The notes beneath the pieces are model-generated. The model saw only the letters and a program-made list of their open reading frames with translations, ran no database searches and was not told where the DNA came from. A program made the position numbers and the translations under genes. Shown piece by piece: positions 38,831-47,994 of a DNA stretch of 64,000 nucleotides. Positions within the stretch are counted from its first letter, which is position 1. Every line of letters starts with the position of its first letter. Source of the DNA: a bacterium (GTDB lineage Bacteria > Bacillota > Clostridia > Lachnospirales > Lachnospiraceae); contig JAUNJY010000006.1 of the NCBI GenBank assembly GCA_030535455.1, positions 1 to 64,000 on the forward strand, read 5' to 3'.

Positions 38831-39501
38831 AGTTCCAATATATACCCCGTTCCCCATATAGTCTTAATCAATACCGGATTATTTGGATCCTTTTCAATCT
38901 TTTCCCTTAGCTTTCTAATATGTACATTTAATGTTCCGTCGCTAAAAAACTCATCGCCCCAGACATTTGCAAATAATTCAGACTTTGTAACCACTGTATT
39001 TTTATGAGCATAGAGATAGGCGAACAGCTTAAACTCCTTTCCCTTTAGCCCTGCATCTTTTTGATCTACAAGTACCTTTCTTGCATTATAGTCTATACAG
39101 ATACCACCGGTCTCCTCCCTCTTTCTATCGTTCATAGACTCCATCCGTTTTAAGACAACCTTTACTTTTGCCAAAAGTACTGACAAGGAATAAGGCTTCT
39201 TAATATAGTCGTCTCCCCCAATATTTAAGGCCATCAGGATGTCATCGTCGCTTTGCCTTGCACTGATAAAGAAAATTGGAAGGTCCGTCTCCTTTCGAAT
39301 GTCCTTACAAAGCAAAAAACCACTCTCATTCTTTAGATTAATGTCTAGTAGCAACAGTTTCACCTCATTCTGTGTTAAAAAACGCCTACATTCCTCTCCA
39401 TTTGTAACAAATGCTGTGTGCAGGCCAAACATTTCGAAATACTCACAAGTTGCCTGGGCTAACTCTTGTTCATCATCCACAATCAAACAACTATAATTCA
39501 T
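38827..39501 (-). CDS. OmpR-family response regulator
   Basis: The 224 residues have a receiver domain with acidic pocket VDDEQE (about 8-13), phosphoacceptor Asp in LLLLDINLK (about 52) and Lys in IKKPYSL (about 101). The C-terminal winged-helix DNA-binding domain ends NVHIRKLREKIEKDPNNP...GTGYILEL. It likely binds the 11-base repeats upstream of the ABC ATPase gene. The upstream gap contains a hairpin (39540-39570), so expression may partly be read-through from the oxidoreductase unit. Confidence 0.93.
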   Translation of the reverse strand: MNYSCLIVDDEQELAQATCEYFEMFGLHTAFVTNGEECRRFLTQNEVKLLLLDINLKNESGFLLCKDIRKETDLPIFFISARQSDDDILMALNIGGDDYIKKPYSLSVLLAKVKVVLKRMESMNDRKREETGGICIDYNARKVLVDQKDAGLKGKEFKLFAYLYAHKNTVVTKSELFANVWGDEFFSDGTLNVHIRKLREKIEKDPNNPVLIKTIWGTGYILEL

Positions 39502-39539
39502 TTTTTCCTCCTACTTTTTAACTTCTCTATGTAGCAAAT

Positions 39540-39570
39540 AAGCACACTATCAGTTGTGATAGTATGCTTG
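39540..39570 (-). terminator. Hairpin between the unknown gene and the two-component system
   Basis: AAGCATACTATCA pairs with TGATAGTGTGCTT on the minus strand, followed by ATTTG. The T-run is short, so this may be a leaky terminator. Confidence 0.55.
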
Positions 39571-39585
39571 TTTGTATTTTTTTAT

Positions 39586-40122
39586 TTAGTTGGTTACCGA
39601 TTGGTAATCCGGTTTGATAAACCTATGGTAATAGGCTCCCATTTCTCCAATGGAGAAACAGTAGTAAAACTCATCTATTGCTGGATCTTTATAATAAATT
39701 ACATAATCAAATTCCTGTCCTACGGTCTTTTCCACAACGACTTCTGATGACTTTAATAAAAATACATCCTTGATTGTCTCAATCGTGCAGTTAGGAGTCT
39801 GTAATACAGAGATTAACTGTTTTAAAAACTCATTTTCCTTGTAGTGCTCATAAATATATGCTACACCTTCTCGGCTGACCATAAAGCAGTAACGTTCCCC
39901 CTGGTGAGAAACTGTCACGTTTCCAAGTCGTTCTGACACAAATGCAGGGAAGGAAGAAAGGATCTCATCCATTTCCTCAATAGAAGCCGCATTGGTATCC
40001 AATAAGCCGTTCAAAGAAGGAATAAAGTAATAGATACGGACGATTTCATCGGCATATCCAAGCTTTACCTGTCCTTCATGAATATTATCACATATATTTT
40101 TCTCTAAATGTTTGTAATTCAT
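39586..40122 (-). CDS. Unknown protein, possibly DUF3877 family
   Basis: The 178 residues are acidic and soluble with no signal peptide. The pattern (NIHEGQVKLGYADEIVRIYYFIPSL near the start, then a YYCFSIGEMGAYYHRF end) recalls the clostridial family DUF3877, from memory only. No catalytic motif is seen. It starts 10 bases after the oxidoreductase stop, so the two are co-transcribed. Confidence 0.65.
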   Translation of the reverse strand: MNYKHLEKNICDNIHEGQVKLGYADEIVRIYYFIPSLNGLLDTNAASIEEMDEILSSFPAFVSERLGNVTVSHQGERYCFMVSREGVAYIYEHYKENEFLKQLISVLQTPNCTIETIKDVFLLKSSEVVVEKTVGQEFDYVIYYKDPAIDEFYYCFSIGEMGAYYHRFIKPDYQSVTN

Positions 40123-40132
40123 AATGCCTCAC

Positions 40133-40993
40133 CTACTTTTTCGTATCTAGGTAAGAAACTGCAGATAGTGCTGCAATATTTCCTTCACCCGCTGCCTTGA
40201 TATATTGATATGGTACTCCGACGATATCACCGCATGCAAAACATCCTGGCAAGTTTGTCTTCATTAAACGATCTACCTCCACATGATTTCCGTCTAATTT
40301 AAGACCTGGAACAAGCTGTCCTGGAGGAGTAGAGTCACGTAAGATAAATACGCCATCTGTTACGATTTCTGTATTCTTACATACCAGTTTCTTTACAATC
40401 TCATCACCTACGATTTCAACTGGCGTATCACGAACCACTTCTATAGAAGCATCCACTTCAACCTCTTCTTTATACATAGGTATATAATAAAGCTTACTAG
40501 CGATTGTCGCCATAAAGTTTGCTTCTGCTTCTTCATGCTTGTTATAAGCAATGATCGTAACGATCTTGTCACGATATAAAGGAGCATCACAAGTTGCACA
40601 ATAACCAACACCGCTTCCTAAGAATTCTTCTTCACCCTTAAATGGCTTTCCAAAGTTTACTCCGGTAGCAAGGATAATTGTCGTTGCCTCATAAAACTTG
40701 TCCTTGCTCATAAGAGAATAATAATCTCCCATATTATAGATTGTTGTAATCTTGTCTTCTGTAATAGAAACATCCATATCTTTTAAATGCTCTTTAAAAT
40801 GTTCCTGCATATCTTTTCCGCTAATGCCCGGAAATCCTAAATAATTATTTATTTGACTTGCTTTTACAAGCTTTGTACTTAACTCTTCACTGCCAAAAAT
40901 AATAAAGCTCTTCTTTCTAATTTTGGCATTTAATGCAGCAGAAAGACCAGCCACACCTGAACCAATTATTGCAATATCATAACGTTCACTCAT
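40133..40993 (-). CDS. Thioredoxin-reductase-like flavoprotein lacking the NADPH motif
   Basis: The ATG at 40993 is chosen, with GGAG 8 bases upstream. The 286 residues have the FAD loop IIGSGVAGLSAA (about 9-20), an ATG motif, the redox pair CATC in GVGYCATCDAPLY (about 131), and the closing FAD motif FACGDIVGVPYQYIKAAGEG. The second dinucleotide domain should carry GxGxxA and HRRD-type residues. Here it reads IIAYNKHEEAEANFMA and SKLYYIPMY. This resembles the ferredoxin-linked thioredoxin reductases of clostridia. Use of NADPH is therefore unlikely. No thioredoxin gene is adjacent. Confidence 0.82.
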   Translation of the reverse strand: MSERYDIAIIGSGVAGLSAALNAKIRKKSFIIFGSEELSTKLVKASQINNYLGFPGISGKDMQEHFKEHLKDMDVSITEDKITTIYNMGDYYSLMSKDKFYEATTIILATGVNFGKPFKGEEEFLGSGVGYCATCDAPLYRDKIVTIIAYNKHEEAEANFMATIASKLYYIPMYKEEVEVDASIEVVRDTPVEIVGDEIVKKLVCKNTEIVTDGVFILRDSTPPGQLVPGLKLDGNHVEVDRLMKTNLPGCFACGDIVGVPYQYIKAAGEGNIAALSAVSYLDTKK

Positions 40994-41162
40994 TGTCAAA
41001 TCTCCTGTCTATTTTGAATATATAATGCTATATCTCCTATTGTAACCGTTATAGCCACATTTTGTATAGTTATATTTTCCCACAATGTATTTCTTCCTAT
41101 TATAATAGTTTCTAAAAAATGAGCAATAAAGACAAAAAGTATCAAGAAGTTTCCTGTTCATT

Positions 41163-41201
41163 AAAAAAACCGGCAAGCATACTCTGCTTACCGGTTTTTT
41201 T
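41163..41201. terminator. Terminator of the cation/proton antiporter gene
   Basis: AAAAACCGG-C-AAGCA pairs with TGCTT-A-CCGGTTTTT, with T-runs on both strands. Just upstream at about 41146 is the motif AGAAGTTTCC that also begins the dispersed repeats. Confidence 0.8.
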
Positions 41202-41224
41202 AACCATTACTATCTATATTATAA

Positions 41225-42421
41225 TTAAGCTGTTACAGCTTCTTTTTTCTCTTTGAAAACGATATTTAATAATACTGGAGCAATTACTGTAGTAACTACT
41301 ACCATTAAAATGATTGGTCCCATTAATGATGCAGATACTAAACCAACTGCAGCACCCTTTTGAGCTACGATTAACGCAACTTCACCTCTGGATACCATAC
41401 CGATACCGATTTGTTTACATTCTAAAGAAGAATATTTGAATAATTTTGCACCAAACATACAACCAAAGTATTTAGTAAGAACAGCAACAACGATGATTGC
41501 AACAGTAAATAAGATTAATGTTCCGCTCATTTTTGGAAGTGTCATAGCTAAACCAATACTTGTAAAGAAGATTGGTGATAAGAAACCATAAGAAATTGTA
41601 TCACAACGTTTTTCAACATAATGACTCTTTTCAAGGCTAGAGATAATTAAACCTGCAAAGAATGCACCTGTAATATCTGCTACACCAAAGAATTCTTCTG
41701 CTGCAAATGACATGAATAATGCAAATGCAATTGAGATAACAACGAATCTTCTTTTGTTTTCGCTTCCAGCAGTCCATTTCTTGAATACGAAGTAATAAGC
41801 ACCACCTACTACTGCAACAAATACGAAGAATAATACAATTTTAAGTAATACTGTTACAATGTTAACTTCTGGGTCAGCCATTGAAGTTACGATTGTAAGG
41901 ATAATGATACCTAAGATATCATCGATGATTGCGGCACCCATAATTGCAGTACCAGCTGCAGAATTAAGTTTTCCTAATTCTTTTAAAGTCTGTACTGTAA
42001 TACTAACTGAAGTTGCAGTTAAGATTACACCCATAAATACATTTTCTAACATTACTCTAGTACTGTCAGCACTTCCTAATAAACCTGGTTTATTAAAGAA
42101 ATAAAGACATGCAAAACCGCCTGCTAATGGGATGAATACACCACATAATGCGATAACTAAAGAAGCTTTCCCCGCTTTTTTAAACTCTTGAATGTCAGTT
42201 TCAACACCAGCTAAGAACATAAGCATAATAACGCCGATCTCAGATAATGCTGTAATTAATTCTGTTTTTTCTACGATTCCAAAACAAGCTGGTCCAATAA
42301 TGATACCTGCTAATAATGCCCCAATTACTTGTGGTAATTTAAACTTTTGAAATACTAGCCCTAATAATTTTGTGCTTAGTAAAATAATTGCTAAGTCCAA
42401 TAAGTAACGATATGATTCCAT
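41225..42421 (-). CDS. CPA2-family cation/proton antiporter
   Basis: The 398 residues have about 12-13 membrane spans. Typical family features are LPQVIGALLAGIIIGP (about 30-45), GVIMLMFLAGVETDIQEFKKAG (about 63-84) and the acidic pair in GAAIIDDILGIIIL (about 162-175), which forms the ion site. There is no cytoplasmic RCK or TrkA domain, unlike full KefB/KefC. It exchanges H+ for Na+ or K+; which one cannot be read from the sequence. It is a single gene with its own promoter. Confidence 0.88.
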   Translation of the reverse strand: MESYRYLLDLAIILLSTKLLGLVFQKFKLPQVIGALLAGIIIGPACFGIVEKTELITALSEIGVIMLMFLAGVETDIQEFKKAGKASLVIALCGVFIPLAGGFACLYFFNKPGLLGSADSTRVMLENVFMGVILTATSVSITVQTLKELGKLNSAAGTAIMGAAIIDDILGIIILTIVTSMADPEVNIVTVLLKIVLFFVFVAVVGGAYYFVFKKWTAGSENKRRFVVISIAFALFMSFAAEEFFGVADITGAFFAGLIISSLEKSHYVEKRCDTISYGFLSPIFFTSIGLAMTLPKMSGTLILFTVAIIVVAVLTKYFGCMFGAKLFKYSSLECKQIGIGMVSRGEVALIVAQKGAAVGLVSASLMGPIILMVVVTTVIAPVLLNIVFKEKKEAVTA

Positions 42422-42466
42422 ACTTCTGCCTCCATGTGAGTCCTTGATAATTTTTTCACCTTGCTA

Positions 42467-42494
42467 ATTATACTCTTGTCAATAATTATGTAAA
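42467..42494 (-). promoter_or_regulatory. Promoter of the antiporter gene
   Basis: On the minus strand, TTTACA (42494-42489), 16 bases and TATAAT (42472-42467). Confidence 0.65.
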
Positions 42495-42888
42495 TATCGA
42501 AATTCACCAAATTATACATTGTATTCATGAATATTTTCTATTTTTCTTACACTTTCTTTTTTTGTTCAAATATTTTTTAGTATTTTATACAAGTTTTTTT
42601 AACTTTTTGTCGTTTCATTAGGTATTTATGTATATATTGTACTCAAAAATAACCATTTCTTCTTTTTTTTCCACCTGTTTTTCACTTGTATCCCCTTGTA
42701 TTTTCTTGAAAACAAAGCATTTTTTTATTGTTTTTTAGTGTTTTTTATACTTTTTTTATAATTTTCTTACACTTTCAAGATAAGTTCATAAGTTTTTCTT
42801 ATGCTGATGTATCAGTATTTCTTATAGAGAAATACCTGCTTCTTTTTCTTATAAACCATATCATTTAAGTATGAATTCATTTTTTCCA
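42495..42888. other. AT-rich intergenic stretch with strong pyrimidine bias
   Basis: I see no gene here. The plus strand is very T-rich with many T4-T8 tracts. The string TTCTTACACTTTC occurs twice, about 220 bases apart (near 42546 and 42766). No riboswitch core was recognised. It may act as an upstream A-tract element or be unconstrained. Confidence 0.5.
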
Positions 42889-42940
42889 AAAAAATAAAGC
42901 TTTCAAATCGAAAATTAATCTCGATTTGAAAACTTTATTT
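42889..42940. terminator. Terminator of the ABC exporter operon
   Basis: AAATAAAGCTTTCAAATCGA pairs with TCGATTTGAAAACTTTATTT over a 9-base loop. It is AT-rich but about 19 base pairs long. Confidence 0.7.
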
Positions 42941-42945
42941 CTATT

Positions 42946-44853
42946 TTATGCTAATTCAAATGCTCCAGTATATAATTGATAGTATTTTCCTCTCTCTTCA
43001 ATCAGCTTATCGTGATTGCCTCGTTCGATAATTCTACCCTGTTCTAATACCATGATTACATCTGAATTCTTAACTGTAGATAGACGGTGGGCAATAACAA
43101 ATACTGTTCTGCCTTCCATTAACTGATCCATACCAGCCTGAACGATTGCTTCTGTTCTTGTATCGATACTTGATGTTGCTTCATCAAGAATTAATACAGG
43201 AGGATCTGCAATGGCAGCTCTTGCTATGGCAAGTAACTGACGCTGTCCCTGACTTAAGTTAGAACCATCTCCGGATAACATAGTGTCATATCCCTCTGGT
43301 AAATGTTTAATAAAGGTATCTGCATTAGCAAGCTTAGCAGCTGCATATACTTCCTCATCTGTTGCATTTAACTTACCATACATAATGTTTTCTTTTACCG
43401 TACCTGTAAATAAGTGAGTATCCTGTAATACGATACCTAAGGAAGAACGTAAGTCATCCTTTTTAATCTTGTTGATATTGATGCCATCATAACGGATCTT
43501 TCCGTCTTGAATATCGTAAAAACGATTGATTAAGTTAGTGATTGTAGTCTTTCCTGCACCAGTAGCACCTACAAAGGCTACTTTCTGACCTGGTTCAGCA
43601 AATAATTTTACGTTGTGAAGGACAATCTTCTCATCGTTGTATCCAAAGTCTACATCATCAAATACCACGTCACCGCATAGCTTCGTATAGGTTACGGTTC
43701 CATCCTGGTGAGGATATTTCCAAGCCCATTCACCAGTATGTTCTTCAACTTCTTCAATAGTTCCATCTTCTTCAATCTTTGCATTTACTAATGTTACATA
43801 CCCATCATCTGTTTCAGATTCTTGATCCATTAGTTCAAAGATACGCTTTGCACCTGCAAGTGCCATAATAATAGAATTAAACTGTTGAGAAATCTGAGAA
43901 ATTGGCTGATTAAAACTTCTTGTTAACTGTAAGAATGCTGCCAATCCACCAAGAGTAAATGTACCAACTTCGTTGATAGCTAAAATACTTCCGAGTATTG
44001 CAGTAAGAACAAAATTAATGTAACCAAGGTTATTTAACACTGGCATTAATACATTGGCAAACGTATTTGCATTCTTCGCACTGTCAAATAACTGATCGTT
44101 CAATTTGTTAAAATCTGCTTTTGTTTCTTCTTCATGACAGAAAACTTTAACAACCTTCTGTCCTTCCATCATTTCCTCAATATAGCCGTTTACCTTTGCA
44201 ATGTCCTGTTGCTGGTTCATAAAGAAGTACGCACTCTTAGAGCCTAATTTCTTCGTTACAATGACCATGAACGCAATGCACACTACGATTAAGAGAGTAA
44301 GCGGAATACTAAGCACTACCATGGAAATAAATACACCAGTTATTGTAATTGCAGAAGCAATTAACTGTGGAATACTCTGACTGAGCATCTGTCTTAATGT
44401 ATCTGTATCATTTGTATAGACACTCATAATGTCACCGTGGGTATGAGTATCAAAATACTTGATTGGCAAGGACTCCATATGATTAAACAAGCTGTTTCTG
44501 ATGTCACGTAATGTTCCTTGAGTTACGTTAACCATTAAGCGGCTATATACATAAGTAGAAACTACACCTGTCATATAGATGCAACCCATAATTACTAATG
44601 CTTGAAATAATAATGCAAAGCTAGGATTGGTCTGGCCAATAAATGGTGTAATGTAGTCATCAATCAAGTTTTTTAGGAACAAAGTACTTGCAACCCCTGT
44701 TAAAGAACTGATTACAATACATAATAAAACGATTGCGCAGTGAATTGGGTACTTTTTCACTACTACTTGAAATAGTCTTTTTAGTGTTTTTAGTGCCTCT
44801 CCCTTTTGGGCCTTGCCCATTGGTCCCTTAGGCCCCTTGTTCATTGGCTTCAT
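42946..44853 (-). CDS. ABC exporter half-transporter, catalytically complete subunit
   Basis: The 635 residues have a basic N-terminal tail, six membrane spans (about 38-345) and a nucleotide-binding domain. Motifs are canonical: Walker A VGATGAGKTT (about 433), signature LSQGQRQLLAIARA and Walker B VLILDEATSSID with the catalytic Glu. An acidic insert follows span 6 at about 345-390. It overlaps the partner gene by 26 bases. With that degenerate partner it forms a heterodimeric multidrug-type exporter of the BmrCD/TM287-288 kind. Confidence 0.92.
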   Translation of the reverse strand: MKPMNKGPKGPMGKAQKGEALKTLKRLFQVVVKKYPIHCAIVLLCIVISSLTGVASTLFLKNLIDDYITPFIGQTNPSFALLFQALVIMGCIYMTGVVSTYVYSRLMVNVTQGTLRDIRNSLFNHMESLPIKYFDTHTHGDIMSVYTNDTDTLRQMLSQSIPQLIASAITITGVFISMVVLSIPLTLLIVVCIAFMVIVTKKLGSKSAYFFMNQQQDIAKVNGYIEEMMEGQKVVKVFCHEEETKADFNKLNDQLFDSAKNANTFANVLMPVLNNLGYINFVLTAILGSILAINEVGTFTLGGLAAFLQLTRSFNQPISQISQQFNSIIMALAGAKRIFELMDQESETDDGYVTLVNAKIEEDGTIEEVEEHTGEWAWKYPHQDGTVTYTKLCGDVVFDDVDFGYNDEKIVLHNVKLFAEPGQKVAFVGATGAGKTTITNLINRFYDIQDGKIRYDGININKIKKDDLRSSLGIVLQDTHLFTGTVKENIMYGKLNATDEEVYAAAKLANADTFIKHLPEGYDTMLSGDGSNLSQGQRQLLAIARAAIADPPVLILDEATSSIDTRTEAIVQAGMDQLMEGRTVFVIAHRLSTVKNSDVIMVLEQGRIIERGNHDKLIEERGKYYQLYTGAFELA

Positions 44854-46579
44854 CGAAATCAGCTCCTTTCATTTGAGAGTTATAAACATCTTGATAAATT
44901 GCATTTTTCGCTAATAATTGTTCATGAGTACCAAAATCATCAATCTTACCATCATTTAAGACGATAATTCGATCTGCATCCTGAATACTTGAAATACGCT
45001 GAGCAATAATTAATTTTGTTGTATTTGGAATTGCTTCCTTAAATGCCTTACGGATATATGCATCTGTCTTTGTATCTACTGCACTTGTAGAGTCATCAAG
45101 AATAAGGATCTTAGGTTTCTTAAGAAGTGCTCTTGCGATACATAGACGTTGTTTCTGTCCACCGGATACATTTGTTCCGCCCTGCTCGATATAAGTATCA
45201 TAGCCATCCGGGAATGACTGAATAAAATCATCCGCCTGAGCTTGAATACATGCTTCAATTAATTCTTCTTCAGTTGCCTCTGGATTTCCCCATCGAAGGT
45301 TTTCCTTAATCGTACCTGAGAATAATACATTCTTTTGAAGTACCATTGCTACTTCATTACGTAATGCTTCTAACTCATAATCTCTGACATCCACACCACC
45401 AACTTTAACACTGCCTTCTACGACATCATAAAGTCTTGGAATTAATTGAACGAAAGAAGATTTCGCACTACCCGTTCCTCCAAGGATACCAATTGTTTCG
45501 CCCGATTTAATCTTAATATCAATATCCGTAAGGTTAAAGTTTTCTGTATTTCCATTATAACTAAAGTTTACATGGTCAAATTCAATCGATCCGTCTTTTA
45601 CCGTAGTGATAGCATCTGGTTTAGACTGGATATCACTTGTTTCATCAAGAATTTCTACAATTCTTTCTGCCGATGATTTTGACATGGTAACCATAATAAA
45701 TACCATGGAGATTAACATTAAGGAAACTAAGATATTCGTAACATACATAAACAGACTCATTAACTCACCTGTCGACATATCGCCTACTACGATCATCTTC
45801 GCTCCTAACCAAGATAATGCAATCATAGATGCATACATGGATAATTGCATGATTGGATTATTTAATACGATAAGACGTTCTGCTTTTACAAAATGCTCAT
45901 ATACTGCCTGAGATGCCTTTTGGAACTTAGTCACCTCATAATCCTCTCTGACATACGCCTTTACAACACGTATTCCTGTCAAGTTTTCCTGCACACTTCC
46001 ATTTAAATCGTCATATTTACGAAATGCACGTTTAAAGTTTGGATGGGCATTAGACATGATAAAGAATAAACTTGCTCCTAAGAATACAAGTGCTACCAAG
46101 AAAATAAGGCTTAATCTTGCATTGATCATTAAACACATTACCATTGCTGAAATCAACATAAATGGCGCTCTGACAAACATACGGATGATCATTTGATATG
46201 CATTCTGTACATTGGTAACATCCGTAGTCAGACGAGTAACAAGACCCGCTGTGGAGTATTTATCAATATTGGAAAATGAATAGTTTTGAATATTATAAAA
46301 CATCGCCCTTCTAATATTCCTTGCAAATCCTGTACTTGCTGTGGCTGCCGTCTTCCCCGCAATCGCACCAAATCCCAGACTTAAAAATGAAACAAGTAAC
46401 ATGGTAAGTCCAATTACTATTACATGCTTCATGTTTCCAACTGCAACACCCTTATCAATAATTGATGCCATAAGAACAGGAATTAATACTTCCATAATGG
46501 CTTCTAACATAATAAAAATTGGTGTAAGTATGGTATCCCTTTTAAACTCGCCGATATAATTCATCAACTTTTTAATCAT
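44828..46579 (-). CDS. ABC exporter half-transporter, degenerate-site subunit
   Basis: The 583 residues have six spans and an ATPase domain. Walker A reads GGTGSAKSS and Walker B reads ILILDDSTSAVDT, with Asp where the catalytic Glu is expected. The signature NVSGGQKQRLCIARAL is intact. This asymmetry is characteristic of heterodimeric exporters where one ATP site is non-catalytic. The gene lies 19 bases after marR and overlaps the second subunit gene. Confidence 0.92.
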   Translation of the reverse strand: MIKKLMNYIGEFKRDTILTPIFIMLEAIMEVLIPVLMASIIDKGVAVGNMKHVIVIGLTMLLVSFLSLGFGAIAGKTAATASTGFARNIRRAMFYNIQNYSFSNIDKYSTAGLVTRLTTDVTNVQNAYQMIIRMFVRAPFMLISAMVMCLMINARLSLIFLVALVFLGASLFFIMSNAHPNFKRAFRKYDDLNGSVQENLTGIRVVKAYVREDYEVTKFQKASQAVYEHFVKAERLIVLNNPIMQLSMYASMIALSWLGAKMIVVGDMSTGELMSLFMYVTNILVSLMLISMVFIMVTMSKSSAERIVEILDETSDIQSKPDAITTVKDGSIEFDHVNFSYNGNTENFNLTDIDIKIKSGETIGILGGTGSAKSSFVQLIPRLYDVVEGSVKVGGVDVRDYELEALRNEVAMVLQKNVLFSGTIKENLRWGNPEATEEELIEACIQAQADDFIQSFPDGYDTYIEQGGTNVSGGQKQRLCIARALLKKPKILILDDSTSAVDTKTDAYIRKAFKEAIPNTTKLIIAQRISSIQDADRIIVLNDGKIDDFGTHEQLLAKNAIYQDVYNSQMKGADFDEANEQGA

Positions 46580-46598
46580 AATTATCCTCCTTTATTTA

Positions 46599-47033
46599 TT
46601 AAGAGTTACGAACTGCCTCTGAAATTCTTTGTATAATTCCAAAAAATAGCTCTCTTTCCTCTTGTGTTACATCTTTTAGAATATTTTCTTCTTCTTCTAA
46701 AATAATTTTTCCAACTACTACTGTAGCTTCTCTTCCCTTTGCTGTAAGTTTCAGCTGCTTTAACCTTGCATCAGAAGGAACACTTTCACGATTGATATAT
46801 CCATTTTTCTCAAGCAGTTGTAATATACTTGTCACCGTAGACCTTCGAACATCAAACATCCCTTCAATATCCTTTTGGTATACCGGAGTATCATTTTGGC
46901 CTTTTTTTTCAATAAAATGCAGTACCCTTGACTGGACACTGGTAAGACCAAACTCTGCAACCTTTGCATCAATATTACGCTTCATCGTATTGGATATAAA
47001 GTGAAACTCTTTTCCGATCTCATATGGCTTCAT
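46599..47033 (-). CDS. MarR-family regulator
   Basis: The 144 residues form a winged helix with the recognition helix in DVRRSTVTSILQLLEKNGYI and the wing SVPSDARLKQLKLTAKG (about 90-110). It is the first gene of the exporter operon. Two 14-bp palindromes at its promoter are likely self-binding sites. A drug or metabolite would release it and induce the exporter. The ligand is unknown. Confidence 0.92.
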   Translation of the reverse strand: MKPYEIGKEFHFISNTMKRNIDAKVAEFGLTSVQSRVLHFIEKKGQNDTPVYQKDIEGMFDVRRSTVTSILQLLEKNGYINRESVPSDARLKQLKLTAKGREATVVVGKIILEEEENILKDVTQEERELFFGIIQRISEAVRNS

Positions 47034-47069
47034 AGTGATTCCCTCACTTTCAAAAGCTTTTCCTTTATT

Positions 47070-47098
47070 GTTAGAATTCTAACTGTTAGGTTTCTAAC
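47070..47098. promoter_or_regulatory. Tandem MarR operators
   Basis: GTTAGAATTCTAAC (47070-47083, perfect palindrome) and GTTAGGTTTCTAAC (47085-47098) lie one base apart between the -10 element and marR. Confidence 0.75.
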
Positions 47099-47100
47099 AT

Positions 47101-47129
47101 ATTCTACACTTAGTTATTTTCTAAGTCAA
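47101..47129 (-). promoter_or_regulatory. Promoter of the marR-ABC exporter operon
   Basis: On the minus strand, TTGACT (47129-47124), 17 bases and TAGAAT (47106-47101). The spacer region holds a further imperfect dyad ACTTAG...CTAAGT. Confidence 0.75.
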
Positions 47130-47196
47130 TAACAAAATATGCTAAGTATTTAATTTTAAACAAAACAAACACTTTACCTGTACGTCCCAATAAACT

Positions 47197-47224
47197 AAAA
47201 AAGCAGCCTGCAACTTGCAGGCCA
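47197..47224 (-). terminator. Terminator of the amino-acid ABC operon
   Basis: GCCTGCA-AGT-TGCAGGC on the minus strand is followed by TGC and six T. Confidence 0.85.
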
Positions 47225-47253
47225 CCTTATATGCATCTCACTATATTGTTTTC

Positions 47254-47994
47254 TTATAAAACTTTACTTAAGAATAATTTCAAACGATCACTTTGTGGTT
47301 CGTTAAAAATCTTATCAGGTGTATTTTCTTCTACGATTTTTCCTTGATCCATAAAGATTACTCGGGATGCAACCTCTCTTGCAAATCCCATTTCATGAGT
47401 AACTACCACCATGGTCATATTATCATTGGCAAGTTCTCGCATAACCTCCAATACTTCGCCAACCATTTCAGGATCTAACGCAGAAGTAGGCTCATCAAAT
47501 AACATGACATCTGGCTTCATACATAAAGAACGTACAATTGCAATACGTTGTTTCTGACCACCAGATAATTGATTTGGATAAGCATTTGCACGATCTTTTA
47601 AGCCAACACGTTCAAGAAGGGCTAACGCTTCCTTCTCAGCTTCTTCTTTACTTAACCCCTGTAACTTCATTGGAGCTAATGTAAGATTTTTAAGCACTGT
47701 CATATGAGGAAATAGATTAAAGTGCTGGAATACCATCCCCATCTTCTGACGATGCATATTAATATCCACTTTTTTATCTGTAATATTACAGTTATTTACA
47801 AGAATATCTCCCTCAGTCGGTACCTCTAGAAGATTTAGGCAACGAAGAAGGGTACTCTTTCCAGAACCACTTGGTCCAATGATAAATACGACTTCGCCTT
47901 TTCCAATGGAAAGATTGATGTCGTCAAGCGCTAATGTTGTGCCGAATTGTTTTTTAATGTGTTCTACTTGAATTAAAGAATTAGTGACTTCCAT
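47254..47994 (-). CDS. Polar amino-acid ABC transporter ATP-binding protein
   Basis: The 246 residues are GlnQ/ArtP-like. Walker A is GPSGSGKST (about 39), signature [13 protein letters not shown] and Walker [15 protein letters not shown]. It is the last gene of an operon of binding protein, permease and ATPase. It overlaps the permease gene by 14 bases. Confidence 0.93.
   Translation of the reverse strand: MEVTNSLIQVEHIKKQFGTTLALDDINLSIGKGEVVFIIGPSGSGKSTLLRCLNLLEVPTEGDILVNNCNITDKKVDINMHRQKMGMVFQHFNLFPHMTVLKNLTLAPMKLQGLSKEEAEKEALALLERVGLKDRANAYPNQLSGGQKQRIAIVRSLCMKPDVMLFDEPTSALDPEMVGEVLEVMRELANDNMTMVVVTHEMGFAREVASRVIFMDQGKIVEENTPDKIFNEPQSDRLKLFLSKVL

Noticed and set aside
42422-42600. c-di-AMP or K+ riboswitch before the antiporter
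   Set aside because: The leader is too AT-rich and lacks any GC-rich conserved core.
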